Source: an uncultured bacterium
GTDB taxonomy: Bacteria > Bacillota > Clostridia > Lachnospirales > Lachnospiraceae
Reading direction: 5' to 3'
Assembly (NCBI GenBank): GCA_905214875.1
Contig: CAJMNR010000002.1
Coordinates: 89,154-153,153 of the forward strand
DNA: 64,000 nucleotides
Shown: one piece after another, positions 17,324 to 25,364 of the stretch
How the letters are laid out: every line of letters begins with the position of its first letter
How positions within the stretch are numbered: position 1 is the stretch's first letter
Position numbers and translations under genes: made by a program
The notes under the pieces: model-generated
Databases searched by the model: none
What the model was told of the DNA's origin: nothing
What the model saw: the letters and a program-made list of their open reading frames with translations, nothing else

Positions 17324-18198
17324 ATGGAAAAACAACAATCTAATAGGAAGTATATAGGCAGTTTTCTTTTCCTTGTTGTTCTAATGGTAGTTACATATTG
17401 TTTTATATTTAGAAACTGTAATTTAATAATGTTAGAACAGGTTATTTTTGAATCAGAGATTCATTATTTAGGGAAATAGTTTCGATGGTGCTGTATATTG
17501 GACTAGAGGGGGTTAACTTTCGTATTATCGGTCGTGCATTATGCCAACAGTTTGGCTACATAAAAAGCTTTTGCTATGCATGCATCGGTATTTATTTTTG
17601 TGGAATTACGCCATCGGCAACCGGGGGACAGCCAGTTTTGGCGTATTATATGTCAAAAGATGATGTATCAATATCGAAAGTCCTCTGTGATTATCTTAGT
17701 ATATACGGTAGTGTATAAAATCGTCTTGTTATTCCTAGGAACAATCGTATTACTCACACACTTTGAGTTTGTAACACAAAGTAGAGTGACCATTGGATTG
17801 TTTATCCTTGGCATTAAAGTTAATGTCATTATTATCATGGTTTGTCTGTTAGGTATTCAACCAAGGTAGTTCAAGGCATTGTCGTTAAGACGATTCATTT
17901 GTTGGCTAGACTGCATATTTTAAAGGGACCAGAAAGAAAGATTCATACCTTTTATTTGTTATTGGAGGATTACCATGAAAGTGCGCGATTCGTGAAAGAA
18001 AACTGTGGGAGTGTCAGAAGCGAAGTTCTTTCTTTTGTATACCAAGTATATATCGCTGATTATATAACGCCAGCAATGTTGTTAACACGAGGAATTAACT
18101 TTTATATGATGTTATTACTCACCGGGGTTGTAACAATGGGATTCCATTTATGTTGCAGAAGACCAGGCAAAGTACTGAAGGGAGAAACGATCAAATGA
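17324..18198 (+). pseudogene. Decayed flippase-like (UPF0104 / LPG synthase TM region) pseudogene
   Basis: Four consecutive fragments in alternating frames read as one membrane protein. 17324-17479 gives the N-terminal helix; 17485-17718 has the family-typical LEGVNFRIIGRAL and GITPSATGGQP motifs; about 17680-17869 gives two more helices; and about 17860-18198 gives the C-terminal ITPAMLLTRGINFY region. Passing between them needs frame changes near 17470, 17680 and 17865. The glycine-rich segment that normally precedes the last helices is missing, so there is also an internal deletion. The intact family moves or anchors lipids next to phospholipid genes. The last fragment's stop overlaps the pssA start (ATGA), which shows the ancestral gene headed this operon. 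Confidence 0.85.
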
Positions 18199-18824
18199 TA
18201 GGATTTTATAATTATACAGTTATTTTAACGTATATTGGAGCAACTTGCGCCATGTTAGGTATGTTTAACGCAATGGAGGGAAATGCAAATTGGGCATTAC
18301 TTTTCTTAATGTTAGCAGGCCTTTGCGACATGTTTGACGGAACAGTTGCAAAAACAAGAAAAAGAACAGTTCAAGAAAAACGATTTGGAATTCAGATTGA
18401 CTCATTAGCGGATTTAATCTGCTTTGGCGTATTACCATCCATCGTAGGATACAGCTTTATTAAAGGAACATGTAGTAATCCGATTTATTACGCTGTTTTG
18501 ATTGCATTTACATTATGCGCGCTTATCCGTCTTGCTTACTTCAATGTATGTGAAGAGGAAAGACAACAAACAACAACAGAGTCTAGAAAATATTATGAAG
18601 GAATGCCTGTAACAACTGTTGCATTAATTCTTCCATTAGTATATAGTTTTAGAGACTACATGGGTGATTATATTACACCAGTGTATTTTGTTTGTTTAGC
18701 AATTATTGCTTTATTATTTGTTTTAAAATTCAAGATTGTCAAACTTAAGATGAAAGGCATGTTAGGTTTGCTTGTAGTGGGAGTTTTAGAATTTATATGG
18801 TATATGGTGGAGTTTAAAAAATGA
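18195..18824 (+). CDS. pssA: CDP-diacylglycerol-serine O-phosphatidyltransferase
   Basis: The 209-residue membrane enzyme joins serine to CDP-diacylglycerol to make phosphatidylserine. The CDP-alcohol phosphotransferase motif D-x2-D-G-x2-A...G-x3-D-x3-D is present (CDMFDGTVAK to FGIQIDSLAD, about residues 44-75), with Lys in place of the usual Arg after Ala. Several hydrophobic helices follow. I chose ATG 18195 because GAAGGGAGAAA lies at the right distance; an in-frame ATG at 18150 lies inside the pseudogene's end. Its stop overlaps the psd start by four bases. Confidence 0.92.
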   Translation: MIGFYNYTVILTYIGATCAMLGMFNAMEGNANWALLFLMLAGLCDMFDGTVAKTRKRTVQEKRFGIQIDSLADLICFGVLPSIVGYSFIKGTCSNPIYYAVLIAFTLCALIRLAYFNVCEEERQQTTTESRKYYEGMPVTTVALILPLVYSFRDYMGDYITPVYFVCLAIIALLFVLKFKIVKLKMKGMLGLLVVGVLEFIWYMVEFKK

Positions 18825-19693
18825 GTGTAATTAAAAATCGTGATGGTGAATATACGAGTACCAATGAATCGCAAGAAGTGGTTCTAGGTTTTCTATATAA
18901 GACAGTGCCAGGAAGAATGTTATTAAAAGTACTGACAAAGCCATTTGTTTCAAAAGTGGCTGGTATTTATATGAATAGTTTTTTGTCAACTGGACTTATT
19001 AAGATATTTATCAAAAATCACAACATCAATTTAAAAGAATATGAGAAATGTCGTTACCGCAGTTATAACGAATTCTTTACGAGAAAAATCAAGAAGGATA
19101 AGCGTGTGATCAACCGTGATCCGCATGCATTTATCAGTCCTTGTGATTCTAAACTATCTGTGTATGAAATAAATGATAAGAATATATTTCATATCAAAGG
19201 CAGTGCATATACATTAGCCGATTTATTAGATGGGGATGAGATCTATAAAGAATTTTATGGTGGCTACTGTATGATTTTTCGTTTAACTGTAGATGATTAT
19301 CACCGTTATTGTTATATTGATGATGGTACGAAAGGCGAGAATTATTTTATTCCGGGGGAATTACATACTGTAAATCCAATCGCCTTAGAACATTACAATA
19401 TCTACAAGCGTAACTGTAGGGAGTACACGGTATTAAATACAAAACACTTTGGTAAAGTAGTTCAAGTAGAAGTTGGTGCAATGATGATTGGTCGTATTAA
19501 GAACCATCATGGAAAACACGCATTTAAACGTGGTGAAGAAAAAGGCATGTTTGAATTTGGAGGATCCACAACTGTTTTACTAGTGAAGAAAGATCAAATT
19601 CAGGTAGATGCTGATTTACTTGAAAACTCAAAAGAAAATATTGAAACGATCATTAAGCTCGGCGAGCAGATTGGTTATAAGATAAATGCTTAG
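18821..19693 (+). CDS. psd: Phosphatidylserine decarboxylase proenzyme
   Basis: The 290-residue enzyme converts phosphatidylserine to phosphatidylethanolamine at the membrane. The autocatalytic processing site is visible as FEFGGST (about 243-249); cleavage before Ser creates the pyruvoyl group. The catalytic histidine segment DDYHRYCY and the FFTRKI box are in place, as in the long clostridial type. It is translationally coupled to pssA, so the two steps from CDP-DAG to PE are co-expressed. A repeat hairpin follows immediately after the stop, then a strong terminator. Confidence 0.95.
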   Translation: MSVIKNRDGEYTSTNESQEVVLGFLYKTVPGRMLLKVLTKPFVSKVAGIYMNSFLSTGLIKIFIKNHNINLKEYEKCRYRSYNEFFTRKIKKDKRVINRDPHAFISPCDSKLSVYEINDKNIFHIKGSAYTLADLLDGDEIYKEFYGGYCMIFRLTVDDYHRYCYIDDGTKGENYFIPGELHTVNPIALEHYNIYKRNCREYTVLNTKHFGKVVQVEVGAMMIGRIKNHHGKHAFKRGEEKGMFEFGGSTTVLLVKKDQIQVDADLLENSKENIETIIKLGEQIGYKINA

Positions 19694-19694
19694 C

Positions 19695-19734
19695 TAGAAG
19701 AAACACGCTCTGCGAGTTTCTTTGGTTATTGTGT
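19695..19734 (-). repeat. Dispersed intergenic repeat, partial copy C (inverted)
   Basis: On the minus strand this is the second half of the element: GAAAC...GTTTC hairpin with a CGC-AGA-GCG apex (19700-19720), the same core as in copy D. It begins one base after the psd stop codon and precedes the terminator. Confidence 0.75.
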
Positions 19735-19739
19735 AAAAA

Positions 19740-19775
19740 AAGGCGTGTCCAATGTAAAAATTGGATACGCCTTTT
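19740..19775 (+). terminator. Terminator of the pssA-psd operon
   Basis: A 15-bp stem with one G-T type pair (AAGGCGTGTCCAAT with ATTGGATACGCCTT) runs into TTTTT. It is a strong Rho-independent terminator. Confidence 0.92.
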
Positions 19776-19847
19776 TACTTCATCAGAACGGTCACAATTA
19801 TTACTCAGGTTTTATTAGAATTACTTAATAATGACAGCAAAAAACAT

Positions 19848-19868
19848 AAAGATTAATTATTAATCTTT
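19848..19868. promoter_or_regulatory. AT-rich dyad upstream of nrdD
   Basis: AAAGATTAA (19848-19856) and TTAATCTTT (19860-19868) form a perfect 9-bp inverted repeat with a 3-base spacer. It may be an operator or a weak hairpin; its role is unknown. Confidence 0.35.
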
Positions 19869-19934
19869 ATTTGACAAAACATGCTTTTCTGTGAAACCAT
19901 GATGAAATAAGCGTTTGGCCATCATACAACTGTA

Positions 19935-19981
19935 GTACAATATATAGTTTTAGTAAAACTATGGAATACTAAATATAGTGC
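19935..19981 (+). promoter_or_regulatory. Pair of NrdR boxes
   Basis: Box 1 (19935-19950) contains CAATATATAG, a perfect match to the NrdR core CWATATATWG. Box 2 (19966-19981) contains CTAAATATAG, nine of ten matching. Their centres are 31 bases apart, three helical turns, the spacing NrdR needs to bind cooperatively. They lie upstream of the promoter of nrdD, the expected target. NrdR itself is not in the window. Confidence 0.85.
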
Positions 19982-19988
19982 TCGGGTC

Positions 19989-20017
19989 TAGACGAAACCA
20001 TTTTCCTATGCTATACT
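19989..20017 (+). promoter_or_regulatory. nrdDG promoter
   Basis: TAGACG (19989-19994) and TATACT (20012-20017) are 17 bases apart, with a start expected near 20024, about 27 bases before the ATG. The NrdR boxes lie upstream of the -35. Confidence 0.6.
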
Positions 20018-20050
20018 TGATTGTAGTTTTTTAACGAAAGGACGAAAAAA

Positions 20051-22177
20051 ATGAAAGTTATTAAAAGGGATGGGCGAGTTACGGAATATGACCGTAATAA
20101 GATTTTAGTAGCAATAAGAAAAGCCAATATTGAAGTGGATGATTATGAAAAACTTCCAGAAGAAAAGATCGAATCGATCGTAGCAGGCATTGAAGGACTT
20201 GGACGTGAAGAAATGCACGTAGAAGATATCCAAGATATGATTGAACAAAAAATAATGGCTTATGGAAAATTCACATTAGCTAAAACATATATTATTTATC
20301 GTTACCGTAGAGAATTAGTACGCAAGTCTAATACAACAGATGATTCTATCTTAGGTCTTATTAATTGCAGTAACAAAGAGGTAATGGAAGAAAACTCAAA
20401 TAAAAATGCGGTAATCGCATCAACTCAACGTGACTTAATCGCAGGTGAGGTTTCAAAAGACTTAACAAAACGTCTTCTATTACCAGAAAAGATTACAAAA
20501 GCACATGAAGAAGGAGTTCTTCATTTCCATGATTCTGATTACTTCTTACAATCAATTTTTAACTGCTGTTTAATTAACATTGGAGACATGTTAGAAAACG
20601 GAACAGTTATGAATGGAAAATTAATCGAGAGTCCAAAGAGCTTCCAAGTTGCATGTACAGTAATGACACAGATCATCAGTGCAGTTGCAAGCAGCCAATA
20701 TGGTGGACAAAGTGTTGATGTAAAACATCTTGGAAAATATCTTCGTAGAAGTCGTGAAAAATATAGACGTCATTATGAAGAACGTTATGGTGACAAGCTC
20801 AGCAAAGAATTAATGGAGCAGTTCATTAAGGATCGTCTACAAGATGAATTAAAATCTGGTGTTCAAACAATTCAATATCAAATCAATACACTTATGACTA
20901 CAAATGGACAGTCACCATTCGTAACATTATTCTTAAATCTTGATAAAGATGATGAGTACATTGAAGAAAATGCAATGATCATTGAAGAAATCTTAAGACA
21001 ACGTCTTGAAGGTATCAAAAATGAAAAAGGTGTTTACGTAACACCAGCATTCCCTAAATTAATCTATGTACTTGACGAACATAACTGCCTAAATGGTGGA
21101 AAGTACGACTACATTACAAAATTAGCTGTAAAATGTAGTGCAAAACGTCTTTACCCAGATTATATCAGTGCAAAGAAAATGCGTGAAAACTATGAAGGAA
21201 ACGTATTCAGCTGCATGGGATGTAGAAGTTTCTTATCTCCATGGAAAGATGAAAACGGTAATTATAAATTCGAAGGACGTTTCAACCAAGGTGTTGTCAG
21301 CTTAAACCTTCCTCAAATCGGTATCCTTGCAAAAGGCGATGAAGAAGAATTCTGGCAAATCTTAGAAGAACGTTTGAGCTTATGTTTCGAAGCACTTATG
21401 TGCCGTCACAGAGCATTAGAAGGAACGTTATCCGATACAAGTCCAATTCACTGGCAATACGGTGCGATTGCACGTTTAAAACCAGGTGAACCAATTGATA
21501 AATTACTTCACGACGGATATTCTACAATCAGTTTAGGATATATCGGTTTATACGAAGTAACAAAATTAATGACAGGCGTTTCTCATACGGATCCAAAAGG
21601 AACAGAATTTGCATTACGTTTAATGAACCGTTTAAAACAAGCAACTGAGACTTGGAAAGAGGAAACAGGAATTGGTTTTGGTTTATACGGAACACCTGCA
21701 GAAAGCTTATGCTACCGTTTTGCAAGAATTGATAAAGAACGTTTTGGAGAAATCGAAGATATCACAGATAAGGGATACTATACAAACTCATATCATGTTG
21801 ATGTACGTGAAAAGATTGATGCCTTCTCTAAATTCGATTTCGAAAGCCAGTTCCAAGTAATCAGTTCTGGTGGAGCAATCAGTTATGTTGAGATTCCAAA
21901 TATGCGTCATAACCTTGAAGCATTAGAAGAAATCGTAAAATATATTTATAACAACATTCAGTATGCAGAATTTAATACAAAATCTGACTACTGTCATGAA
22001 TGTGGTTTCGATGGAGAAATCATTATCAATGAAGACGATGAGTGGGAATGTCCACAATGTCACAACAAAGATCATAATAAGATGAACGTAACTCGTCGTA
22101 CTTGCGGTTATTTAGGAGAAAACTTCTGGAACGTAGGTAAGACAAAAGAGATAAAGGCTCGTGTACTTCATATCTAA
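20051..22177 (+). CDS. nrdD: Anaerobic (class III) ribonucleoside-triphosphate reductase
   Basis: The 708-residue enzyme reduces NTPs to dNTPs without oxygen. It has an N-terminal ATP-cone (residues 1 to about 90) for allosteric control, the ten-stranded barrel core, a C-terminal zinc site (CHEC and CPQC, about 650-670) and the glycyl-radical motif RRTCGYLG with Gly686 as the likely radical residue. Codon use is strongly biased, which suggests high expression. The activase NrdG follows after 24 bases. NrdR boxes lie upstream. Confidence 0.97.
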   Translation: MKVIKRDGRVTEYDRNKILVAIRKANIEVDDYEKLPEEKIESIVAGIEGLGREEMHVEDIQDMIEQKIMAYGKFTLAKTYIIYRYRRELVRKSNTTDDSILGLINCSNKEVMEENSNKNAVIASTQRDLIAGEVSKDLTKRLLLPEKITKAHEEGVLHFHDSDYFLQSIFNCCLINIGDMLENGTVMNGKLIESPKSFQVACTVMTQIISAVASSQYGGQSVDVKHLGKYLRRSREKYRRHYEERYGDKLSKELMEQFIKDRLQDELKSGVQTIQYQINTLMTTNGQSPFVTLFLNLDKDDEYIEENAMIIEEILRQRLEGIKNEKGVYVTPAFPKLIYVLDEHNCLNGGKYDYITKLAVKCSAKRLYPDYISAKKMRENYEGNVFSCMGCRSFLSPWKDENGNYKFEGRFNQGVVSLNLPQIGILAKGDEEEFWQILEERLSLCFEALMCRHRALEGTLSDTSPIHWQYGAIARLKPGEPIDKLLHDGYSTISLGYIGLYEVTKLMTGVSHTDPKGTEFALRLMNRLKQATETWKEETGIGFGLYGTPAESLCYRFARIDKERFGEIEDITDKGYYTNSYHVDVREKIDAFSKFDFESQFQVISSGGAISYVEIPNMRHNLEALEEIVKYIYNNIQYAEFNTKSDYCHECGFDGEIIINEDDEWECPQCHNKDHNKMNVTRRTCGYLGENFWNVGKTKEIKARVLHI

Positions 22178-22201
22178 CGTTACGAGGTGGAGAAAAGATA
22201 A

Positions 22202-22732
22202 ATGAATTATGCAGATATCAAACAATATGATGTGGCCAATGGAGTAGGTGTGCGCGTATCACTTTTTGTAAGTGGATGCACGCACCACTGCAAAGGATGC
22301 TTCAATGAAGTTGCCTGGGATTTTAAATATGGCACACCATTTACAGAGGAAACGATTAATACAATTATTGAGTATTTAAAGCCAAGCTATGTAGCTGGTC
22401 TTACGATTCTAGGTGGAGAACCATTTGAACCGGCAAACCAGAAGGGACTGCTTCCATTATTACGTAAGGTACGTGAAACATATCCAGAGAAGAACATCTG
22501 GATGTTCAGCGGCTATACGTTTGACACAGATATTGTCGGAAGAATGTGTAATACATTGGACGAGACAAAGGAAATACTATCATTAATCGATATTCTTGTT
22601 GATGGTAAATTCGAAGAAGATAAGAAGAGTGTTTCTTTGAGATTTCGTGGCTCAGCGAACCAACGAATTATTAAAGTACAACAGTCCCTAAAGAGCGGTA
22701 AAGTAGAACTTTGGGAAGGCATGAATTTATAG
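22202..22732 (+). CDS. nrdG: Anaerobic ribonucleotide reductase activating enzyme
   Basis: The 176-residue radical-SAM enzyme has the iron-sulfur triad C26-x3-C30-x2-C33. It uses S-adenosylmethionine to place the glycyl radical on NrdD. Length and the TILGGEPFEP motif match NrdG. It is co-transcribed with nrdD and followed 19 bases later by dut, so three dNTP-pool genes form one unit. Confidence 0.96.
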   Translation: MNYADIKQYDVANGVGVRVSLFVSGCTHHCKGCFNEVAWDFKYGTPFTEETINTIIEYLKPSYVAGLTILGGEPFEPANQKGLLPLLRKVRETYPEKNIWMFSGYTFDTDIVGRMCNTLDETKEILSLIDILVDGKFEEDKKSVSLRFRGSANQRIIKVQQSLKSGKVELWEGMNL

Positions 22733-22751
22733 GCAGAAAGGATAAAACTAC

Positions 22752-23198
22752 ATGGCTAATATGAGAGTAAATATCAAGAAATTAAATGAAAACGCAGTGA
22801 TTCCAACTTACGGAACAGAGTTTAGCGCAGGGGCTGATCTCTATGCTTGTATGGAGGAAGCGGTAACGATTCAACCAGGTGAGACTGTAATGATCCACAC
22901 AGGAATTGCAATGGAAGTACCAGTCGGCTATGCAGGATTAGTATATGCAAGAAGCGGACTTGCTTGCAAAAAAGGATTAGCACCAGCAAATAAAGTAGGT
23001 GTTGTAGATGCGGATTACCGTGGAGAAATCATGGTAGCACTTCATAATCATTCGACAGAAGCAGTAACTGTTGAATCAGGCGAGAGAGTTGCGCAAATGG
23101 TAATTGCTCCATTTTTAGCAGTGGATTATAACGTAGTTGACGAATTGACTGATACAGTACGTGGCGAGGGTGGATTCGGCTCCACTGGCCGTAAATAG
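22752..23198 (+). CDS. dut: dUTP diphosphatase
   Basis: The 148-residue trimeric-type dUTPase shows the five family motifs: AGADLYA, ARSGLACKKGL, GVVDADYRGE, RVAQMVI and the C-terminal Gly-rich RGEGGFGSTGR. It converts dUTP to dUMP, keeping uracil out of DNA and supplying the thymidylate precursor. Its place behind nrdDG makes functional sense. The ribosome site is AGAAAGGA. No terminator is evident before the T-box promoter. Confidence 0.96.
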   Translation: MANMRVNIKKLNENAVIPTYGTEFSAGADLYACMEEAVTIQPGETVMIHTGIAMEVPVGYAGLVYARSGLACKKGLAPANKVGVVDADYRGEIMVALHNHSTEAVTVESGERVAQMVIAPFLAVDYNVVDELTDTVRGEGGFGSTGRK

Positions 23199-23263
23199 AA
23201 ATGGCAAATAGTGCTTTTGTCTGGTAAAAAGTACGCAGTTACTTTAAATCGCTAAAGAATATG

Positions 23264-23292
23264 TTGACATTTCACTTTCTCAGAGTTATAGT
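23264..23292 (+). promoter_or_regulatory. Promoter of the T-box leader
   Basis: TTGACA (23264-23269) and TATAGT (23287-23292) are 17 bases apart; the start would be near 23299, just before the conserved stem I. Confidence 0.8.
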
Positions 23293-23298
23293 AAAAAA

Positions 23299-23575
23299 AG
23301 TAAAAGGCAATGACGAGAAGGAGTAAATATTTACTTGATGCTAAGAGAGAAGATGGTTGGTGCGAATCTTCGTGATGGTAGTATTGAAGCAGTCTCTGAG
23401 CTGTAAGCCCCAACGGGAAGACTTAGTAGGGTTTAACGGATTTCCACCGTTACAGGGAAACGGTATAAAGTTATACTTCGTACTGATTGAGAGCAAAGCG
23501 CATGCTTTGAATTTAGGTGGTAACACGGATTAGATAATTCGCCCTAAACTATGAAAATAGTTTAGGGCTTTTTTA
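23299..23575 (+). promoter_or_regulatory. T-box riboswitch, likely alanine specifier
   Basis: Stem I elements are seen in order: AATGACGAGAAGGAG, the AGAGAG motif (about 23344), a GGTTGGTGCGAA segment, and then GAA-GCA (23386-23391). GCA, an alanine codon, is the best specifier by position after GAA. The T-box AGGTGGTAACACGG (23515-23528) has TGGT to pair with an uncharged ACCA end, fitting the A73 of tRNA-Ala. An 11-bp terminator stem (23541-23551 with 23558-23568) and a T run close the leader. Uncharged tRNA would favour antitermination. The next gene downstream is alaA. Confidence 0.93.
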
Positions 23576-23875
23576 TTTGCTAGGGATGCGCAGATGCACC
23601 AAAGAAAAAAAGTCGCTATGGCGGCCAGGCGTTACGCAGAGAGTTTTGTAAGCATTATATCTTGTTTTTACATAGGATATTGAAGAACAGCCCTTTATCT
23701 ATTAAAAAACGATGAGTCAAGGTCGTGCCGGCAAGACTTTGGCAACTACCACCATAAGAAAAACTAATGCGTGTATCTATACACAATGCGATATCTTAAG
23801 TCATTACTTTGTCTCAGTGCAATAGTATAATATGTTACTTATATGAATAGATTGAAAAAAGAGAGGTAGAAAGCT
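23576..23875. other. 300-bp non-coding stretch between T-box and alaA
   Basis: No open frame of note is present. A weak promoter, TTACTT (23804-23809) and TATAAT (23826-23831) 16 bases apart, could drive alaA alone. Short degenerate echoes of the dispersed repeat (around 23710-23750) may be present but are too weak to call. Transcripts passing the T-box would read through this stretch into alaA. Confidence 0.5.
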
Positions 23876-25093
23876 ATGAGAACATTTGAAAAGTCAACAA
23901 AATTAGATAATGTATGTTACGATGTTAGAGGACCTGTCGTAGAAGAAGCGAATAGAATGATGGCAAATGGTATAGATGTATTAAGATTGAATATTGGAAA
24001 TCCGGCTCCATTTGGCTTTAATGCACCAAACGAAGTAATTGAAGATATGATTCACAATTTGAGAAATGCTCAAGGTTATTCAGATTCCAAAGGTATCTTC
24101 TCAGCAAGAAAAGCAATTATGCAGTATTCCCAGTTGAAGAAAATCAAAGGGGTAACGCTAGACGATATATATACAGGAAATGGGGTAAGTGAGCTGATTA
24201 CCCTTTCCATGCAGGGCTTATTAAATAATGGAGATGAAATCTTAATCCCATCTCCTGATTATCCATTATGGACAGCAGCAGCAAATCTTGCAGGTGGTCA
24301 TCCGGTACATTATATTTGCGATGAGCAAAGTGATTGGTATCCAGATATGGCAGATATCAGAAGCAAGATTACAGACAAGACAAAAGGAATTGTAATTATC
24401 AATCCTAACAATCCAACCGGCGCTGTATATCCAAAAGAAGTATTAGAAGAAATCATTCAGATTGCAAGAGAACATGAATTGATTATTTTCTCTGATGAAA
24501 TCTATGATCGTCTTGTATTTGACGGAATTGAACATACATCCATCGCTTCTTTAACAGACGATGTATTTTGTGTGACATTTAGCGGACTTAGTAAATCACA
24601 CCGTTGCGCAGGATTTAGAGTTGGCTGGATGATCCTTAGTGGAAACAAGGCAAAGGCAAAAGGCTATATCGAAGGATTAAATATGTTGTCATCCATGAGA
24701 CTTTGTTCCAATGTACCAGCACAGTACATCGTGCAGACTGCATTAGGTGGATATCAAAGTTCTGATGAATTACTTCTTCCAGGTGGTCGACTTTATGAAC
24801 AAAGAGAATATATTACGAATGCTGTAAATGATATTCCAGGTTTATCGGTAGTAAAACCTAGAGCAGCATTTTATATGTTCCCTAAGATTGATACTAAGAA
24901 GTATAATATCTACAACGATGAAAGATTTGTCTTAGATTTCTTGCGTGAGAAACATGTATTGTTAGTTCATGGTGGTGGCTTTAACTGGCATGAACCAGAT
25001 CACTTCAGAATCGTGTATCTGCCAGAATTGAAAGTCTTGAAAGAGTCCATGACGAAATTAAGTGATTTCCTAACGGGTTATAAACAATTTTAA
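23876..25093 (+). CDS. alaA: Alanine-forming aminotransferase (AlaA type)
   Basis: The 405-residue PLP enzyme matches E. coli AlaA closely in length and along its whole sequence, from EKSTKLDNVCYDVRGPV near the start to the IGNPAPFGF, DYPLWTAA and NPNNPTGAVY blocks. The PLP lysine is in SGLSKSHRCAGFR (about residue 241). AlaA makes alanine from pyruvate with glutamate. The upstream T-box with a probable alanine specifier supports this identity. RBS AGAGAGGT precedes the ATG. A strong terminator follows. Confidence 0.9.
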   Translation: MRTFEKSTKLDNVCYDVRGPVVEEANRMMANGIDVLRLNIGNPAPFGFNAPNEVIEDMIHNLRNAQGYSDSKGIFSARKAIMQYSQLKKIKGVTLDDIYTGNGVSELITLSMQGLLNNGDEILIPSPDYPLWTAAANLAGGHPVHYICDEQSDWYPDMADIRSKITDKTKGIVIINPNNPTGAVYPKEVLEEIIQIAREHELIIFSDEIYDRLVFDGIEHTSIASLTDDVFCVTFSGLSKSHRCAGFRVGWMILSGNKAKAKGYIEGLNMLSSMRLCSNVPAQYIVQTALGGYQSSDELLLPGGRLYEQREYITNAVNDIPGLSVVKPRAAFYMFPKIDTKKYNIYNDERFVLDFLREKHVLLVHGGGFNWHEPDHFRIVYLPELKVLKESMTKLSDFLTGYKQF

Positions 25094-25107
25094 AAATCTT
25101 ACGTTTA

Positions 25108-25149
25108 AGGCTGCGTTGCAATGAAAGTTGCACCGCAGTCTTTTTTTTA
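25108..25149 (+). terminator. alaA terminator
   Basis: GGCTGCGTTGCAA pairs with TTGCACCGCAGTC, with small internal mismatches, and is followed by eight T residues (25141-25148). Confidence 0.85.
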
Positions 25150-25152
25150 TTG

Positions 25153-25184
25153 CTAGGAAATTTCCCTGTCGAGCTCTTTCCTAA
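25153..25184. repeat. Short hairpin repeat, copy 2
   Basis: CTAGGAAATTTCCCTGTCGAG...CTTTCCTA matches the 14848-14877 copy at most positions and folds as TAGGAAA/TTTCCTA. It again follows a terminator. Confidence 0.5.
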
Positions 25185-25225
25185 CAATTAAAAATGTCCC
25201 AAAAAGCGGGGCGTGTGATGCACAC

Positions 25226-25260
25226 TTACCTGAAACTCGCAGAGCGTGTTTCTTCTCGTT
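25226..25260 (+). repeat. Dispersed intergenic repeat, partial copy D
   Basis: This is the second half of the element, with the GAAAC...GTTTC hairpin (25232-25252) and the TTCTCG tail. Its 21-base core is the exact reverse complement of copy C's. A small GTGTG-ATG-CACAC hairpin lies just before it. Confidence 0.75.
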
Positions 25261-25307
25261 ATGTGGAGAAAAGGCTAAAAATGAAGAAAAGTGTCGACCG
25301 AAACTTC

Positions 25308-25336
25308 TTGATTGAAAATCGTACTAAGAGTACAAT
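25308..25336 (+). promoter_or_regulatory. Promoter and candidate operator of the TetR-redox operon
   Basis: TTGATT (25308-25313) and TACAAT (25331-25336) are 17 bases apart. GTACT-AAG-AGTAC (25321-25333) is a perfect dyad overlapping the spacer and -10, a natural site for the TetR-type repressor encoded next. Confidence 0.6.
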
Positions 25337-25364
25337 AAATGAAACGACAGTATAGGAGGCGAAA

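Noticed and set aside
17485..18198. Three separate small membrane protein genes
   Set aside because: They read as successive parts of one UPF0104-type protein in shifting frames, so I annotate a single pseudogene.
23700..23760. Another copy of the dispersed repeat between the T-box and alaA
   Set aside because: Only scattered matches (a TTGGCAACTA-like stretch) are seen; similarity is too weak to call.
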